DNA from: Nitratireductor sp. GISD-1A_MAKvit
Lineage (GTDB): Bacteria > Pseudomonadota > Alphaproteobacteria > Rhizobiales > Rhizobiaceae
Reading direction: 5' to 3'
Assembly: GCF_040819555.1 (NCBI RefSeq)
Contig: NZ_CP161920.1
Span: 509,501 to 573,500, forward strand
DNA: 64,000 nt
Part shown: in pieces, positions 27,916 through 36,520 of the stretch
How positions within the stretch are numbered: the first letter of the stretch is position 1
How the letters are laid out: each line of letters begins with the position of its first letter
Made by a program: the position numbers and the translations under genes
The notes under the pieces: model-generated
Told to the model about the DNA's origin: nothing
The model's database searches: none
The model's input: only the letters and a program-made list of their open reading frames with translations

Positions 27916-28095
27916 ATGTCTCTTGAATCCCATCTTGCAGAGTTGAAACGCAAACATGGCGAACTGGAGCGTGAGCTCGACAATGCGAAGCTCCATCCCT
28001 CTGTTGATGAACTCGATGTGGCTCAACTCAAGCGGCGCAAGCTGGCCATCAAGGACGAGATGGAGAAGCTCAGAGCAGGTGTAACGCGTCATTGA
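27916..28095 (+). CDS. DUF465 (YdcH-like) small protein, second copy
   Basis: A 59-residue protein, short but well supported: AAGGAG stands before ATG 27916, and MSLESHLAELKRKHGELERE followed by LKRRKLAIKDEMEKL is the standard DUF465 coiled-coil pattern. It diverges from the other DUF465 gene at 27452-27661. The two differ in sequence, so this is not a recent duplication. Function unknown. Confidence 0.85.
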   Translation: MSLESHLAELKRKHGELERELDNAKLHPSVDELDVAQLKRRKLAIKDEMEKLRAGVTRH

Positions 28096-28259
28096 AATCA
28101 TGTGCGGTCAGGCGGTTGCCTGATAGCGCGACATACTGACAGCACAACTTGAGATGCATGGCCTCCGCCTCGGTATCTGGCCGGGTGCGGGGGCCTTTCC
28201 TTTGCATGATCACAAGGATTTCTCCCGCCGGCTCCCTACCCTGACCTGATTGTTGAAGC

Positions 28260-29522
28260 CTAACTGTCGGATTCGGACGCCGTGTCCTCGGCATCGCTGC
28301 GCGGGTCGAGCACTGCTGCCTGCGGTGTAACGGCACGCTCGGAGGGCAGGGTCTTGAAGGCTTCTCGCTCATCGGCCGGAATGGGCGCCCGTCGCGAGAT
28401 GCGCAGCAATGCATAGAGTCCAAGGCCAATATGCGCCACCGAGGTGGTCAGGAACAGGCTTTCAGGCTGCAAACTCTCCATCAGGAAACCGCCGATCAGC
28501 GGTCCCATCATGGTCCCGGCGCCGTATAGAAAGAGAAGCCCGCTGGCCACTTTCACGAAATCTTCCGGCGCGGCGTAATCGTTCGCATGGGCAACGATGA
28601 TGGAATACATCGTGTATGCGAAGGCGCCGTAGACCGCAGTCATGATGATCACATAGGTTCCATCGCGCGGGGCCGTCAGAAGAATGAGCAGGCCAACGAT
28701 ACCCGAGCCGAAGGCTCCGCCTGCGATCACGTAGCGCCTGTCCACACGGTCGGACAGCCGGCCGGCTGGAAGTTGCAGCGCGGCCCCTGCCAGAACGGCG
28801 ATGCTCATCATGGTGGCGATCTGCAAGGTTGAAATGCCGATCAGCCCGCCATAGACCGCGCCCAGCGTGCCCCAGGCGCCATTTGCCATTCCGATGAGCA
28901 GGCAGCCGACGAACGCAACCGGAGAATTGTGGTAGAGCGCTTTGAGATCAAGCGAGGCCTGAGCCAGCGGTTCGGGGCTTACAGCCTTGGAAACGGCCGT
29001 GGGAATGAGCGCCATGCAGAACAGGATTCCCGTGGTCATGAACAGGATCGTGCTCGACACATTGCCGAAGGCGACGGTCATTTGCCCGGCAGTCAATGAA
29101 GCATAGGTCAGCATCATGTAGATGCCGAAGACCGTACCGCGGTTTTCGTTGGTGGATTTTTCGTTCAACCAGCTTTCGATCACCATGAACGCGCCGGCCA
29201 TGGTGAAGCCGGTAAATATGCGAAGGATGATCCATCCGGCCGGATCCACCCACATGCCGGTCAGAAGCGCGATGATGGCGCCCGAGGCGGCGAAGGCGCC
29301 AAATGCGCGCACATGCCCGGCACGCCTTACAATGCGTGGTGCAATGAAGCAGCCGGCCACAAAACCCGCAGCCCAGGCGGCGCCGAGCGCGCCGAGCGAT
29401 GCGGTGGGAAAGCCCTCGATCTGGCCCCGTAGCGGCAGCAGGAGGCCGTGCAACCCCGAGCCGGTGAGCAAGAAAGCCGTACCGAGCAGTAATGCGATGA
29501 TGGACCCGAGTGGTGACAGCAT
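28260..29522 (-). CDS. MFS transporter (YcaD/UMF-like)
   Basis: A 420-residue integral membrane carrier with about 12 helices. It shows the motif-A-like LSDRVDRRYVIAGG between helices and RGTVFGIYMMLTYASLTAGQ in the N-half. It resembles the YcaD-type group of the major facilitator superfamily; the substrate is unknown. ATG 29522 has GGAAG five bases upstream and fits the first helix (GSIIALLLGTAFLLTGSGLHG); an earlier in-frame ATG lacks this. The C-terminal 40 residues are acidic and cytoplasmic. Confidence 0.85.
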   Translation of the reverse strand: MLSPLGSIIALLLGTAFLLTGSGLHGLLLPLRGQIEGFPTASLGALGAAWAAGFVAGCFIAPRIVRRAGHVRAFGAFAASGAIIALLTGMWVDPAGWIILRIFTGFTMAGAFMVIESWLNEKSTNENRGTVFGIYMMLTYASLTAGQMTVAFGNVSSTILFMTTGILFCMALIPTAVSKAVSPEPLAQASLDLKALYHNSPVAFVGCLLIGMANGAWGTLGAVYGGLIGISTLQIATMMSIAVLAGAALQLPAGRLSDRVDRRYVIAGGAFGSGIVGLLILLTAPRDGTYVIIMTAVYGAFAYTMYSIIVAHANDYAAPEDFVKVASGLLFLYGAGTMMGPLIGGFLMESLQPESLFLTTSVAHIGLGLYALLRISRRAPIPADEREAFKTLPSERAVTPQAAVLDPRSDAEDTASESDS

Positions 29523-29727
29523 TGGTGCTTCCGAAGAATTGCGTGAATGAAAGGGCGGGATGTCCGACACCATCCATGCCATCGCCATCCAATCATGGCG
29601 TCAGCAAGGCCGGCGCCTTGTCCTGAGAGCTTCTTCGAGACACGCGGATGACACTATGTGCGAATAAGCGGCGCGGCGGCATCGCAAAACCGTCTTTCCA
29701 GATCTCGTTTGCGCAGTCGGGCGCGTT

Positions 29728-29922
29728 TCAACTCCGGCGAAACAACGCTTCGGCCGCGGTCTTCGTTGCCCCCTTGCACTGGATCTCCTGTTCGAGCCGG
29801 ACAATCTCTTCCTTGAGCCGGGTCACGCGGTTCGTGAGTTCCTCCACCGAAAGCAGCGAAAGATCCTGCCCGATCTGATGTTCTGAAGCAGCTTTGACGT
29901 CGTCTTCGTCGAATATGCCCAT
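29728..29922 (-). CDS. DUF1192 family small protein
   Basis: A 64-residue protein with the DUF1192 pattern: MGIFDEDDVKAASEHQIGQD, then LSVEELTNRVTRLKEEIVRL and a short basic tail. The central part is a predicted coiled coil. It is divergent from the quinone oxidoreductase gene, a common arrangement in rhizobia. Function unknown. Confidence 0.82.
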   Translation of the reverse strand: MGIFDEDDVKAASEHQIGQDLSLLSVEELTNRVTRLKEEIVRLEQEIQCKGATKTAAEALFRRS

Positions 29923-30059
29923 CGCGCACACTCCCTCTGTCTCCCCGCGGCCAACGCTCCGAGTGCTGGCAATCGGTTCATCGCGGGTTCCCGCTCTTGA
30001 TCCGATTGCACCACTCGCCGATTGTGTTGGCGGTTGTTTCTCAAATCAACAGGGGCATG

Positions 30060-31067
30060 ATGAATAAAACAGCGCTTCCAGAAAAGATGACGGTGGTGGC
30101 AATCCAGGAGCCGGGCGGGCCGATGGTGTTGAAACCGGAGCATCGTGAAGTCCCGAAGCCGGGTGAGGGAGAAATCCTCATCCGGGTGCGTGCGGCAGGC
30201 ATCAACCGCCCCGACGTGTTCCAGCGCAAGGGGCTTTATCCCGCACCCCCCGGCGCTTCGGATCTGCCCGGGCTTGAAGCGGCCGGGGAAGTGGCAGCCG
30301 TCGGGGAGGGTGTCAAACGCTGGCAGGTTGGCGACCGCGTCACCGCACTGACGCCCGGCGGCGGATATGCAGAGTACTGCCTTGTGCATGAAACCAACGC
30401 CTTGCCGATACCGCACGGATTTACCTTCACCGAGGCGGCGGCCATTCCCGAAACCTTCTTCACCGTATGGCACAACGTTTTTCAGCGAGGCGTCCTGAAG
30501 GAAGGGGAGACCCTGCTTGTGCACGGCGGCTCCTCCGGCATCGGTACAACAGCCATTCAGGTGGCGACAGCGCTTGGATCCAGGGTGATCGCGACAGCGG
30601 GATCGGTGGAAAAATGTGCAGCCTGTTCTTCTCTTGGCGCGGTTCGTGTCGTGAACTATCACGAAGAGGATTTCGTCGAGGCCGTGAAGGAGGAGACAAA
30701 CGGGCACGGTGCCGATGTGATACTCGACATGATCGGAGGCGACTATATTGAAAGGAACCATTCCGCCGCTGCGATGGATGGGCGGATCGTGCAGATTGCC
30801 TTCCTCAGGGGCGCGCGTGCGACCGTCGATTTCTCTCAGATCATGCGCAAGCGTCTGACCCACACCGGCTCCACGCTGCGGCCAAGGTCAGTGGCGTTCA
30901 AGGCGCGCATTGCGACCGATCTGGAAGCCCATGTCTGGCCGCTTCTGGCGGCCCGCCGTGTCGCGCCGGTGATGGACATGATCTTCCCGCTTTCGGAAGC
31001 CTGGAGAGCCCATGAGCGTATGGAAGACGGCGCGCATATCGGCAAGATCGTGCTCGACGTGGCCTGA
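30060..31067 (+). CDS. NAD(P)H:quinone oxidoreductase, PIG3/QOR type (zinc-free MDR)
   Basis: A 335-residue medium-chain reductase. It has AAGINRPDVFQRKGLYPAPP and LPGLEAAGEVAAVGEGV at the N-terminus, the PIG3-like IPETFFTVWHNVFQRG, the cofactor loop VHGGSSGIGTTAIQ and GGDYIERNHSAAAMDGRIV. Structural-zinc cysteines are absent, as expected for quinone reductases. ATG at 30060 fits the AGGGG ribosome site better than the one at 30057; 30087 is also possible. It reduces quinones using NADPH; the physiological substrate is not known. A strong terminator follows. Confidence 0.88.
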   Translation: MNKTALPEKMTVVAIQEPGGPMVLKPEHREVPKPGEGEILIRVRAAGINRPDVFQRKGLYPAPPGASDLPGLEAAGEVAAVGEGVKRWQVGDRVTALTPGGGYAEYCLVHETNALPIPHGFTFTEAAAIPETFFTVWHNVFQRGVLKEGETLLVHGGSSGIGTTAIQVATALGSRVIATAGSVEKCAACSSLGAVRVVNYHEEDFVEAVKEETNGHGADVILDMIGGDYIERNHSAAAMDGRIVQIAFLRGARATVDFSQIMRKRLTHTGSTLRPRSVAFKARIATDLEAHVWPLLAARRVAPVMDMIFPLSEAWRAHERMEDGAHIGKIVLDVA

Positions 31068-31092
31068 TCGCAGGCCGAGTGCTGCTGAGAAT

Positions 31093-31124
31093 GGAAAGCC
31101 CCGGCACGAGCACCGGGGCTTTCC
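31093..31124. terminator. Bidirectional terminator
   Basis: A perfect 12-bp stem (GGAAAGCCCCGG and CCGGGGCTTTCC) with an 8-base loop lies between the ends of the quinone reductase gene (plus) and the phytase-like gene (minus). Confidence 0.85.
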
Positions 31125-31142
31125 CGCCCTGGGAGGCTGTTG

Positions 31143-33341
31143 TCAGTTCGTGGCTTCGAGTTTGCCCAGATTGACGAAGATGGTCTCGCCGGACGAGTCG
31201 TCCACCCCGTCATTGTCGGTCACGAAGAAGGCCGTTCCTTCCGCATCGATGGCGAAACCCTCGACCTTGTCGACCACATAGCCGTTGGTGGCGGCTCTCA
31301 TGTCGGGCAGCAGGTCACGCACGAGTGTCTTTTCGACCAGAGGCAGGTCTGCATCGAGCGCTGCCGGATGAAATCCGTGCAGCGAGACACTGTAGAGCTT
31401 CTTGATCTTTGCCGCAGAACCGATCTGGTTGTCCCGCTCGACGATATAAAGCTTCCCGTCATGGGCCGTGATTTCGGAGAGGCCGACCCAGCCCTTATCC
31501 GTCTGGTCTAGCGGATAGCGCACCGCAGCCCATTCTGCGGAGGCAGGTCTGTAGCTCAGCAGCTTGACCTGACCTTTCGGATCGTCTGCCCATTCCCGCT
31601 GAATGGCTGCTACGATCATCCGGTCATCGCCTTCGCCGACCACCGTGACACCTTCCATGCCAAAGCGTTTCTCCACAGCCAGAAGTTCGGATGGCAGCGC
31701 GATTTCTTCGGTGATCTCGCCGGCGGCATCGACGCGAAGAAGAGCGTGCGGAGTCAGGCGGTCGGTGCGTCCCTCCGAGGCGAGCCAGAACCCGCCTTCA
31801 CCGTCAAGGGCAATGCCTTCGAGATCAAGTTTCTGCGCGGGCTGGCTGTCTCGGGTCACAATGGTCTTGGCAATGATCCGGGCAGGGCGCTCCGTCGCGT
31901 CGATGGTGAAAATTGCCGGCTGACTGGCGTAGAATGAGTCCGACACGGCGTAGAGAATGCCCGGCTTCCCGGCATCGGCCACCAGTCCGGAAAGCGCGCC
32001 CCAGCCAAACGGCACGCCGTTCCCGTCCAGGGCAGATTCGATGGTCGGATAGACCGGTTTGCCATTGCCCAGCCGATAAACCATCACGTGGGAACGCGCA
32101 CCGCCATCTTCCACAAGGTCAGCCTCGTTTGCCGTAACGAGAAGGTTGCGTTCGGGTATGGCGACAAGACCTTCCGGCCCGATGCCCGAGGGCAGCACCT
32201 GAACGAACTCCGGCTGCCCACCCGTGTCGCGGTAAACCGCCACCAGTGATGCGCGCTCCAGGGCCACGAAAATGTAGCGCTGGTCGCCAAAGGTTGCCAC
32301 TTCCAGGCCTTCCGGCTCGGTGCCCTTGGCATCTGAGCGCTTGTCGGGGTAGTGGCCCACCGCGGCGGCGCGGAATTCGAGCTCATTGCCACTGTCGTAC
32401 AGCACATCGCCTGACCTGCTGAAGATCGTGAAGCCGCGTGAGCCACCTTCATAGTCGCCCTCATTGGCTGTCACGAAGCGATCATTGTCGAGCCATTTCA
32501 CGGCATCCGGTTCACGCTTCAGGTCGCGGACTGTTTGATCGAAATTGATGGCCCCATCGTCCAGCGTATCGATGTTTTCAAGTGTCACCTGACCCGCTGG
32601 GAAGTGACCTGTCACCTCGCCGCTATTGGCGGAGACCACAACGATGTGATTGTTTTCCTGGAGAGTGACGACGATCTCACCTGACTCGTTGAAATCCGCG
32701 AATTCCGGCTCGGGGTCTTCCGCCGCGATCTCGGACAGACCGTTTAGAGAAACGGTCTTCATGCTCTCGCAGTCAGGCGAGCCTTCGGTAAGATCGAAGA
32801 TTTTCAGGTCACCCGCAGGCAGTTGCGGGATCACACCGTCATTCAGGTCCTCGTCCCGTTCGTTTTCGATGGCAACGGCCAGCAAGCGCCCGTCGGGGCT
32901 TGCCGCGATCGAATCGGGCTGTCCACTCAGATCGCAGGATGCCGTGGCGGCCCTGGTCGCCATGTCGATTACCACGAGATGACCCGACGGGCTGGTGTAG
33001 CTCTTCGAGGTGTTTACGGCTGCGATGGCCTTGTCGCTGACCACGGTCACCGAAGTCGGTTCGCCCTCCAACTCAAGCATGCTGCCAGGTTTCGGATTGC
33101 GCGGATCGCTGATGTCGATGAAACCCACACCACCCAGAGGACTGTCGGAGTAGACCAGGGTCCTGCCATCCTCGCTACTCGCGATGATCTCCGAAGAGGT
33201 TTCGCTCGTTGCAGGGGCACCGGCCGGCAGGTTTTCTGCGACGGGAAATGTGGCGATACGGTTGAATGTCATATCCGCGTGTGCGGGCAGTATGGTGGCC
33301 GTGCCGGCAAGCAGGCCCACAATGAATGCTTGATGTCGCAT
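31143..33341 (-). CDS. Secreted beta-propeller / phytase-like esterase
   Basis: A 732-residue exported protein with a signal peptide (ends ATILPAHA near residue 23). The N-terminal two thirds form a beta-propeller of the choice-of-anchor-I type (SPLGGVGFIDISDPRNP, GHLVVIDMATR, RFVTANEGDYEGGSRGF). The C-terminal part, from about residue 470, matches the 'esterase-like activity of phytase' domain (LDLEGIALDGEGGFWLASEG, DKGWVGLSEITAHDGKLYIV, DKVEGFAIDAEG). It probably releases phosphate from organic esters in the periplasm or outside the cell. Three Pho-box repeats upstream (33403-33431) support control by phosphate starvation. Confidence 0.82.
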   Translation of the reverse strand: MRHQAFIVGLLAGTATILPAHADMTFNRIATFPVAENLPAGAPATSETSSEIIASSEDGRTLVYSDSPLGGVGFIDISDPRNPKPGSMLELEGEPTSVTVVSDKAIAAVNTSKSYTSPSGHLVVIDMATRAATASCDLSGQPDSIAASPDGRLLAVAIENERDEDLNDGVIPQLPAGDLKIFDLTEGSPDCESMKTVSLNGLSEIAAEDPEPEFADFNESGEIVVTLQENNHIVVVSANSGEVTGHFPAGQVTLENIDTLDDGAINFDQTVRDLKREPDAVKWLDNDRFVTANEGDYEGGSRGFTIFSRSGDVLYDSGNELEFRAAAVGHYPDKRSDAKGTEPEGLEVATFGDQRYIFVALERASLVAVYRDTGGQPEFVQVLPSGIGPEGLVAIPERNLLVTANEADLVEDGGARSHVMVYRLGNGKPVYPTIESALDGNGVPFGWGALSGLVADAGKPGILYAVSDSFYASQPAIFTIDATERPARIIAKTIVTRDSQPAQKLDLEGIALDGEGGFWLASEGRTDRLTPHALLRVDAAGEITEEIALPSELLAVEKRFGMEGVTVVGEGDDRMIVAAIQREWADDPKGQVKLLSYRPASAEWAAVRYPLDQTDKGWVGLSEITAHDGKLYIVERDNQIGSAAKIKKLYSVSLHGFHPAALDADLPLVEKTLVRDLLPDMRAATNGYVVDKVEGFAIDAEGTAFFVTDNDGVDDSSGETIFVNLGKLEATN

Positions 33342-33402
33342 GCCTGAAATCTCCCTCAAAACCCTTAGGCAGGGCACAATCGAGAGCCTTGATTTCAGGC
33401 TG

Positions 33403-33431
33403 ATGACAGTTCGGTTACGGTTTGGTGACGC
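33403..33431 (-). promoter_or_regulatory. Pho box (PhoB binding site) with three repeats
   Basis: On the minus strand, reading toward the phytase-like gene, three 7-base units GCGTCAC, CCGTAAC and CTGTCAT occur with exactly 11-base spacing (four-base A/C-rich spacers). This matches the known Pho-box design of CTGTNAY repeats every 11 bases. It ends about 60 bases before the start codon, a normal activator position. Confidence 0.65.
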
Positions 33432-33569
33432 CCCCCGTTTCCTGACTTGCGCATTCTGTTGCGTCAGACGGGCGTTTCAGTTTATAACGCGGTCGATATT
33501 TCCCAACATCGGTGGTTGCTACCACCGCCCGCGCCAGGGACGCGGGCGAAGGAAGAGGATTCTTGAAAA

Positions 33570-34286
33570 ATGGCCAACACGCTTCTCATGCCCAAGGCCA
33601 CCGCCGTCTGGCTGGTCGACAATACGGCGCTGACCTTCGATCAGATCGCCGAGTTCTGCAAACTTCACCCACTTGAGGTCAAGGCGATTGCCGATGGTGA
33701 CGCTGCACAGGGCATCAAGGGTATGGACCCGGTGTCGAACGGGCAGCTCACCCGCGAGGAAATCGCCATCGGTGAGGGCAATTCCAACCACAAGCTTCGG
33801 CTTTCGGAACCGAAGGTTCGGGTTCCGGAGACCAAGCGCAAGGGGCCGCGTTACACACCGGTCTCCAAGCGGCAGGATCGTCCCAACGCGATTCTCTGGC
33901 TGGTGCGCAATCATCCCGAACTCAAGGATGCGCAGATTTCGCGCCTTGTGGGCACGACGAAATCGACCATTGAAGCGATCCGCGAGCGCACGCACTGGAA
34001 TTCGCCCAATCTTGTTCCCATGGACCCGGTGACGCTGGGCCTGTGCTCGCAGATCGATCTCGATCTGGAGGTCCAGAAGGCTGCTCGTTATGCCCCGGCT
34101 CCGGAGGAAACCGGTGAAACGCTGCTGCCGGCGTCCCAGACGGAAGACCTTCCGCTCGGAGAGGGTGGAACCTACCAGTCCTCTTCCGATGATGAGGAAC
34201 TCGATGCAGATGCCGTCTTCGCAAAACTGTCGTCGATGAAGTCAAGCGACAGCGACAACGAGAATGAAGACGACGACAACAACTGA
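33570..34286 (+). CDS. trcR: Cell cycle transcriptional regulator TrcR (DUF1013)
   Basis: A 238-residue protein with the DUF1013 pattern: LLMPKATAVWLVDNTALTFD, then IAEFCKLHPLEVKAIADGD, PNAILWLVRNHPELKDAQIS (helix-turn-helix-like) and LVGTTKSTIEAIRERTHWN. In Caulobacter, TrcR binds RNA polymerase and DNA at GANTC-related promoters. The last 50 residues are strongly acidic and Ser-rich, ending in a run of Asp, Glu and Asn. The start is ATG 33570; a clear ribosome site is lacking (GAAGAGGAT lies about 14 bases upstream). Confidence 0.88.
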   Translation: MANTLLMPKATAVWLVDNTALTFDQIAEFCKLHPLEVKAIADGDAAQGIKGMDPVSNGQLTREEIAIGEGNSNHKLRLSEPKVRVPETKRKGPRYTPVSKRQDRPNAILWLVRNHPELKDAQISRLVGTTKSTIEAIRERTHWNSPNLVPMDPVTLGLCSQIDLDLEVQKAARYAPAPEETGETLLPASQTEDLPLGEGGTYQSSSDDEELDADAVFAKLSSMKSSDSDNENEDDDNN

Positions 34287-34329
34287 TTGAGTTTGGACGG
34301 GCTCGCCGGTATCCGGAGAGCCCTTTTGA

Positions 34330-35040
34330 TCAACTGGCGCAGGCCCTGCCGATCATTGCTTCGTGCATTTCCATCCGACGGTAGAAGTCGGTGAGCTGCT
34401 TGCCGCGTTCGGGGCGGAAGTTCCGTCCCGACGTGCTTATGTCCGCGATACGGTCTATGCGAAACGTGCGGAAGTCACCGCGCAGCTCGCACCATGCGAC
34501 CAGCGTCCACACCTTCCCCCAAAACCACAGGCCGAGTGGCCGGACATCGCGCTCTGACGAGCGTCCGGCCTCGTCGCGATAAACAAGCGTAAGCACGTCG
34601 CGCGTCTCTACCGCGCGCTCGAGCGCGTCGATGGTCTGACGGTCGGTGTCGCTCACCACCCAGCGGGGTGTATGAATTTCGGTTCTTGAGAGCCGGTCGC
34701 GCTCGGGTTCTGGCAGTACGGTGCCAATTTTGATCAAGGCTTCCTCGGCAGCGCGCGCCATAGCGGCGCCGCCAAAGGCACGCACCATGCGCGCGCCCGC
34801 AACCAGAGCCACGATCTCGTCCCGCGTGAACATGAGCGGAGGGAGTTCAAAACCTTCGCGCATGAGATAGCCGACACCTGCCTCGCCATCGATGGGCACG
34901 CCGGTCGACTGGAGGTCGGCTATGTCGCGGTAGATGGTGCGCTCGGAAACCTCGAGACGCTCGCTCAAAAGACGCGCCGTAACCAGGCGCCCGCCCCGCA
35001 AATGCTGGACGATCTGAAAAAGTCGGTCAGCACGGCGCAT
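34330..35040 (-). CDS. WYL-domain transcriptional regulator (YafY-like)
   Basis: A 236-residue regulator. The N-terminal HTH_11 winged helix (RLFQIVQHLRGGRLVTARLL, then SERTIYRDIADLQ) is followed by a WYL effector-binding domain (about 140-235: LTLVYRDEAGRSSERDVRPL, then LWFWGKVWTLVAWCELRGDFR). WYL proteins sense nucleotides or other small ligands. It starts 12 bases after the stop of a VOC-family gene on the same strand; the pair is common in Proteobacteria, and the regulator probably controls its own operon. Confidence 0.86.
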   Translation of the reverse strand: MRRADRLFQIVQHLRGGRLVTARLLSERLEVSERTIYRDIADLQSTGVPIDGEAGVGYLMREGFELPPLMFTRDEIVALVAGARMVRAFGGAAMARAAEEALIKIGTVLPEPERDRLSRTEIHTPRWVVSDTDRQTIDALERAVETRDVLTLVYRDEAGRSSERDVRPLGLWFWGKVWTLVAWCELRGDFRTFRIDRIADISTSGRNFRPERGKQLTDFYRRMEMHEAMIGRACAS

Positions 35041-35052
35041 GCGTATTTCTCC

Positions 35053-35427
35053 TCACGCAAAAATTCCGAAGCTGTTTCCGTCGGGGTCGAGACAATACAC
35101 GAAACGGCCGGCAGGAATAGTGATTATGGGGGATACCAGTTTGCCACCATTCGTTGTGACACGCTCCATGGCGTCTTCAAGCGGGGGTGGCACGGCAAGA
35201 TGGATCGTGGGGCCGGTTCCCTCGGGAGCAGGCCTGCCGGGATAGAGATGCCCTGCAATGGAATCTTCCGGGTTCCGCGTATCGAAAATGGCAAACGGGT
35301 TAGGGCCATCTTCGCGCAACACGAGATCATTCTGCACCACCGCGGCATAGAAAGCGCGGGCACGTTCAAGATCGGTCACCGGAATTTCTGCCCAGACCAC
35401 TGCATTCAGTGGCAACGTGTTCGACAT
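35053..35427 (-). CDS. VOC (glyoxalase/bleomycin-resistance fold) family protein
   Basis: A 124-residue protein of one VOC module pair: LNAVVWAEIPVTDLERARAF, then FAIFDTRNPEDSIAGHLYPG, TIHLAVPPPLEDAMERV and FVYCLDPDGNSFGIFA. Members are metal-dependent lyases, dioxygenases or antibiotic-binding proteins. ATG 35427 has GGAGGG upstream, excluding the longer frame. It is the first gene of a bicistronic unit with the WYL regulator, so it is probably that regulator's target. Substrate unknown. Confidence 0.82.
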   Translation of the reverse strand: MSNTLPLNAVVWAEIPVTDLERARAFYAAVVQNDLVLREDGPNPFAIFDTRNPEDSIAGHLYPGRPAPEGTGPTIHLAVPPPLEDAMERVTTNGGKLVSPIITIPAGRFVYCLDPDGNSFGIFA

Positions 35428-35643
35428 GTTTCTCAACCCTCCATTGTCCAGAAGGTGAGAATGACACAGCCCTCCTGACAACATTCCGTCAGGAGGGCTG
35501 CAAAAGCTTCGCTGAACTGCCGTGGTGGTGGAACAGGGCTTTGCCCCGCCCCGTTTCAAAGCGGCTTGCGGGAAGGTCTGGCACGTAACGGCCCCCTGTT
35601 CCTGGCAGGAGAATTATTTCTCCGTCGAGCTGACAGCGTGTTG

Positions 35644-36438
35644 TCAGGAAGTCTCGACTTTTGTTTCCACCGTGTAGTTCAGAGGCAGACGACCACCATC
35701 GGCATAGATGGTCTGTCCTGTCACATAGCTCGAATCGTCATCGGCCAGAAAGGTTGCCACCGATGCGATTTCGCCTGGTTCTCCGATGCGACCGAGAGGT
35801 GTTCGCGAGAGCATCCGGTTGCGGGCGGCCTGGTCGTTGTTGACGCTCGCGAGCATGTCGGTGGAAATCGAGCCGGGGCCGATGGCATTGACGCGGATTC
35901 CATAAGGCGCAAGGGCAAGCGCCATCACGCGCGTAAGCTGGTTTACACCGCCTTTGGATACCGAGTAGGCGATCTGTTCGGGGATGGCGAGAACCGCATT
36001 GATCGACGACATGTTGATGATCGTGCCTGCCGCGCCGCCTTCTTCCACCTTTTCAACCATATAGCGAGCCACGGCCTGTCCCGTAAGGAACGTGCCCTTG
36101 AGGTTTGTGTCGAGCACCCGGTTGAAATCCTCTTCCGTGAGATCGAGGAAGTCCGCCGCGTGTACGATACCCGCATTGTTGACCAGAATGTCGACATCGC
36201 CGAAGGCGTCGATTGTTTCGGCCAGAAGATTGTGAACGTCGAGCCGTTTGCTGACATCCGCTTTCACGAATCGCGCATCGCCCAGCTTCTCAAGATCGGA
36301 CAGTGCCTGGGCTCCCTTGTCCGAGCTCAAATCGGCAATGACGACCTTCACGCCGTGGCGCAGGAAGCGCTCGGCAATCGCATAGCCAATGCCGCCCGCG
36401 CCGCCAGTTACGATTGCCGTCTTACCGTCGAGTGCCAT
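35644..36438 (-). CDS. Short-chain dehydrogenase/reductase
   Basis: A 264-residue classical SDR. It has the cofactor motif TGGAGGIG (residues 11-18), NNAG (about 88-91), the catalytic Ser in IINMSSINAV, Tyr/Lys in YSVSK, and PG near 190. An Asp after the second beta strand (VVIADLSS) suggests NAD rather than NADP. Substrate is unknown; sugar, polyol or 3-oxoacyl reduction are common for such sequences. It has no tight operon partner; the next minus-strand gene upstream is the acyl-CoA synthetase 82 bases away. Confidence 0.84.
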   Translation of the reverse strand: MALDGKTAIVTGGAGGIGYAIAERFLRHGVKVVIADLSSDKGAQALSDLEKLGDARFVKADVSKRLDVHNLLAETIDAFGDVDILVNNAGIVHAADFLDLTEEDFNRVLDTNLKGTFLTGQAVARYMVEKVEEGGAAGTIINMSSINAVLAIPEQIAYSVSKGGVNQLTRVMALALAPYGIRVNAIGPGSISTDMLASVNNDQAARNRMLSRTPLGRIGEPGEIASVATFLADDDSSYVTGQTIYADGGRLPLNYTVETKVETS

Positions 36439-36520
36439 GTTGAAACCTCATGCAGAAATCGGGCGGACCCTGCGCCGGAGGCGCCGGAAGGTCAAGAGCG
36501 GCACGGCTGCCGGCCAAGGT

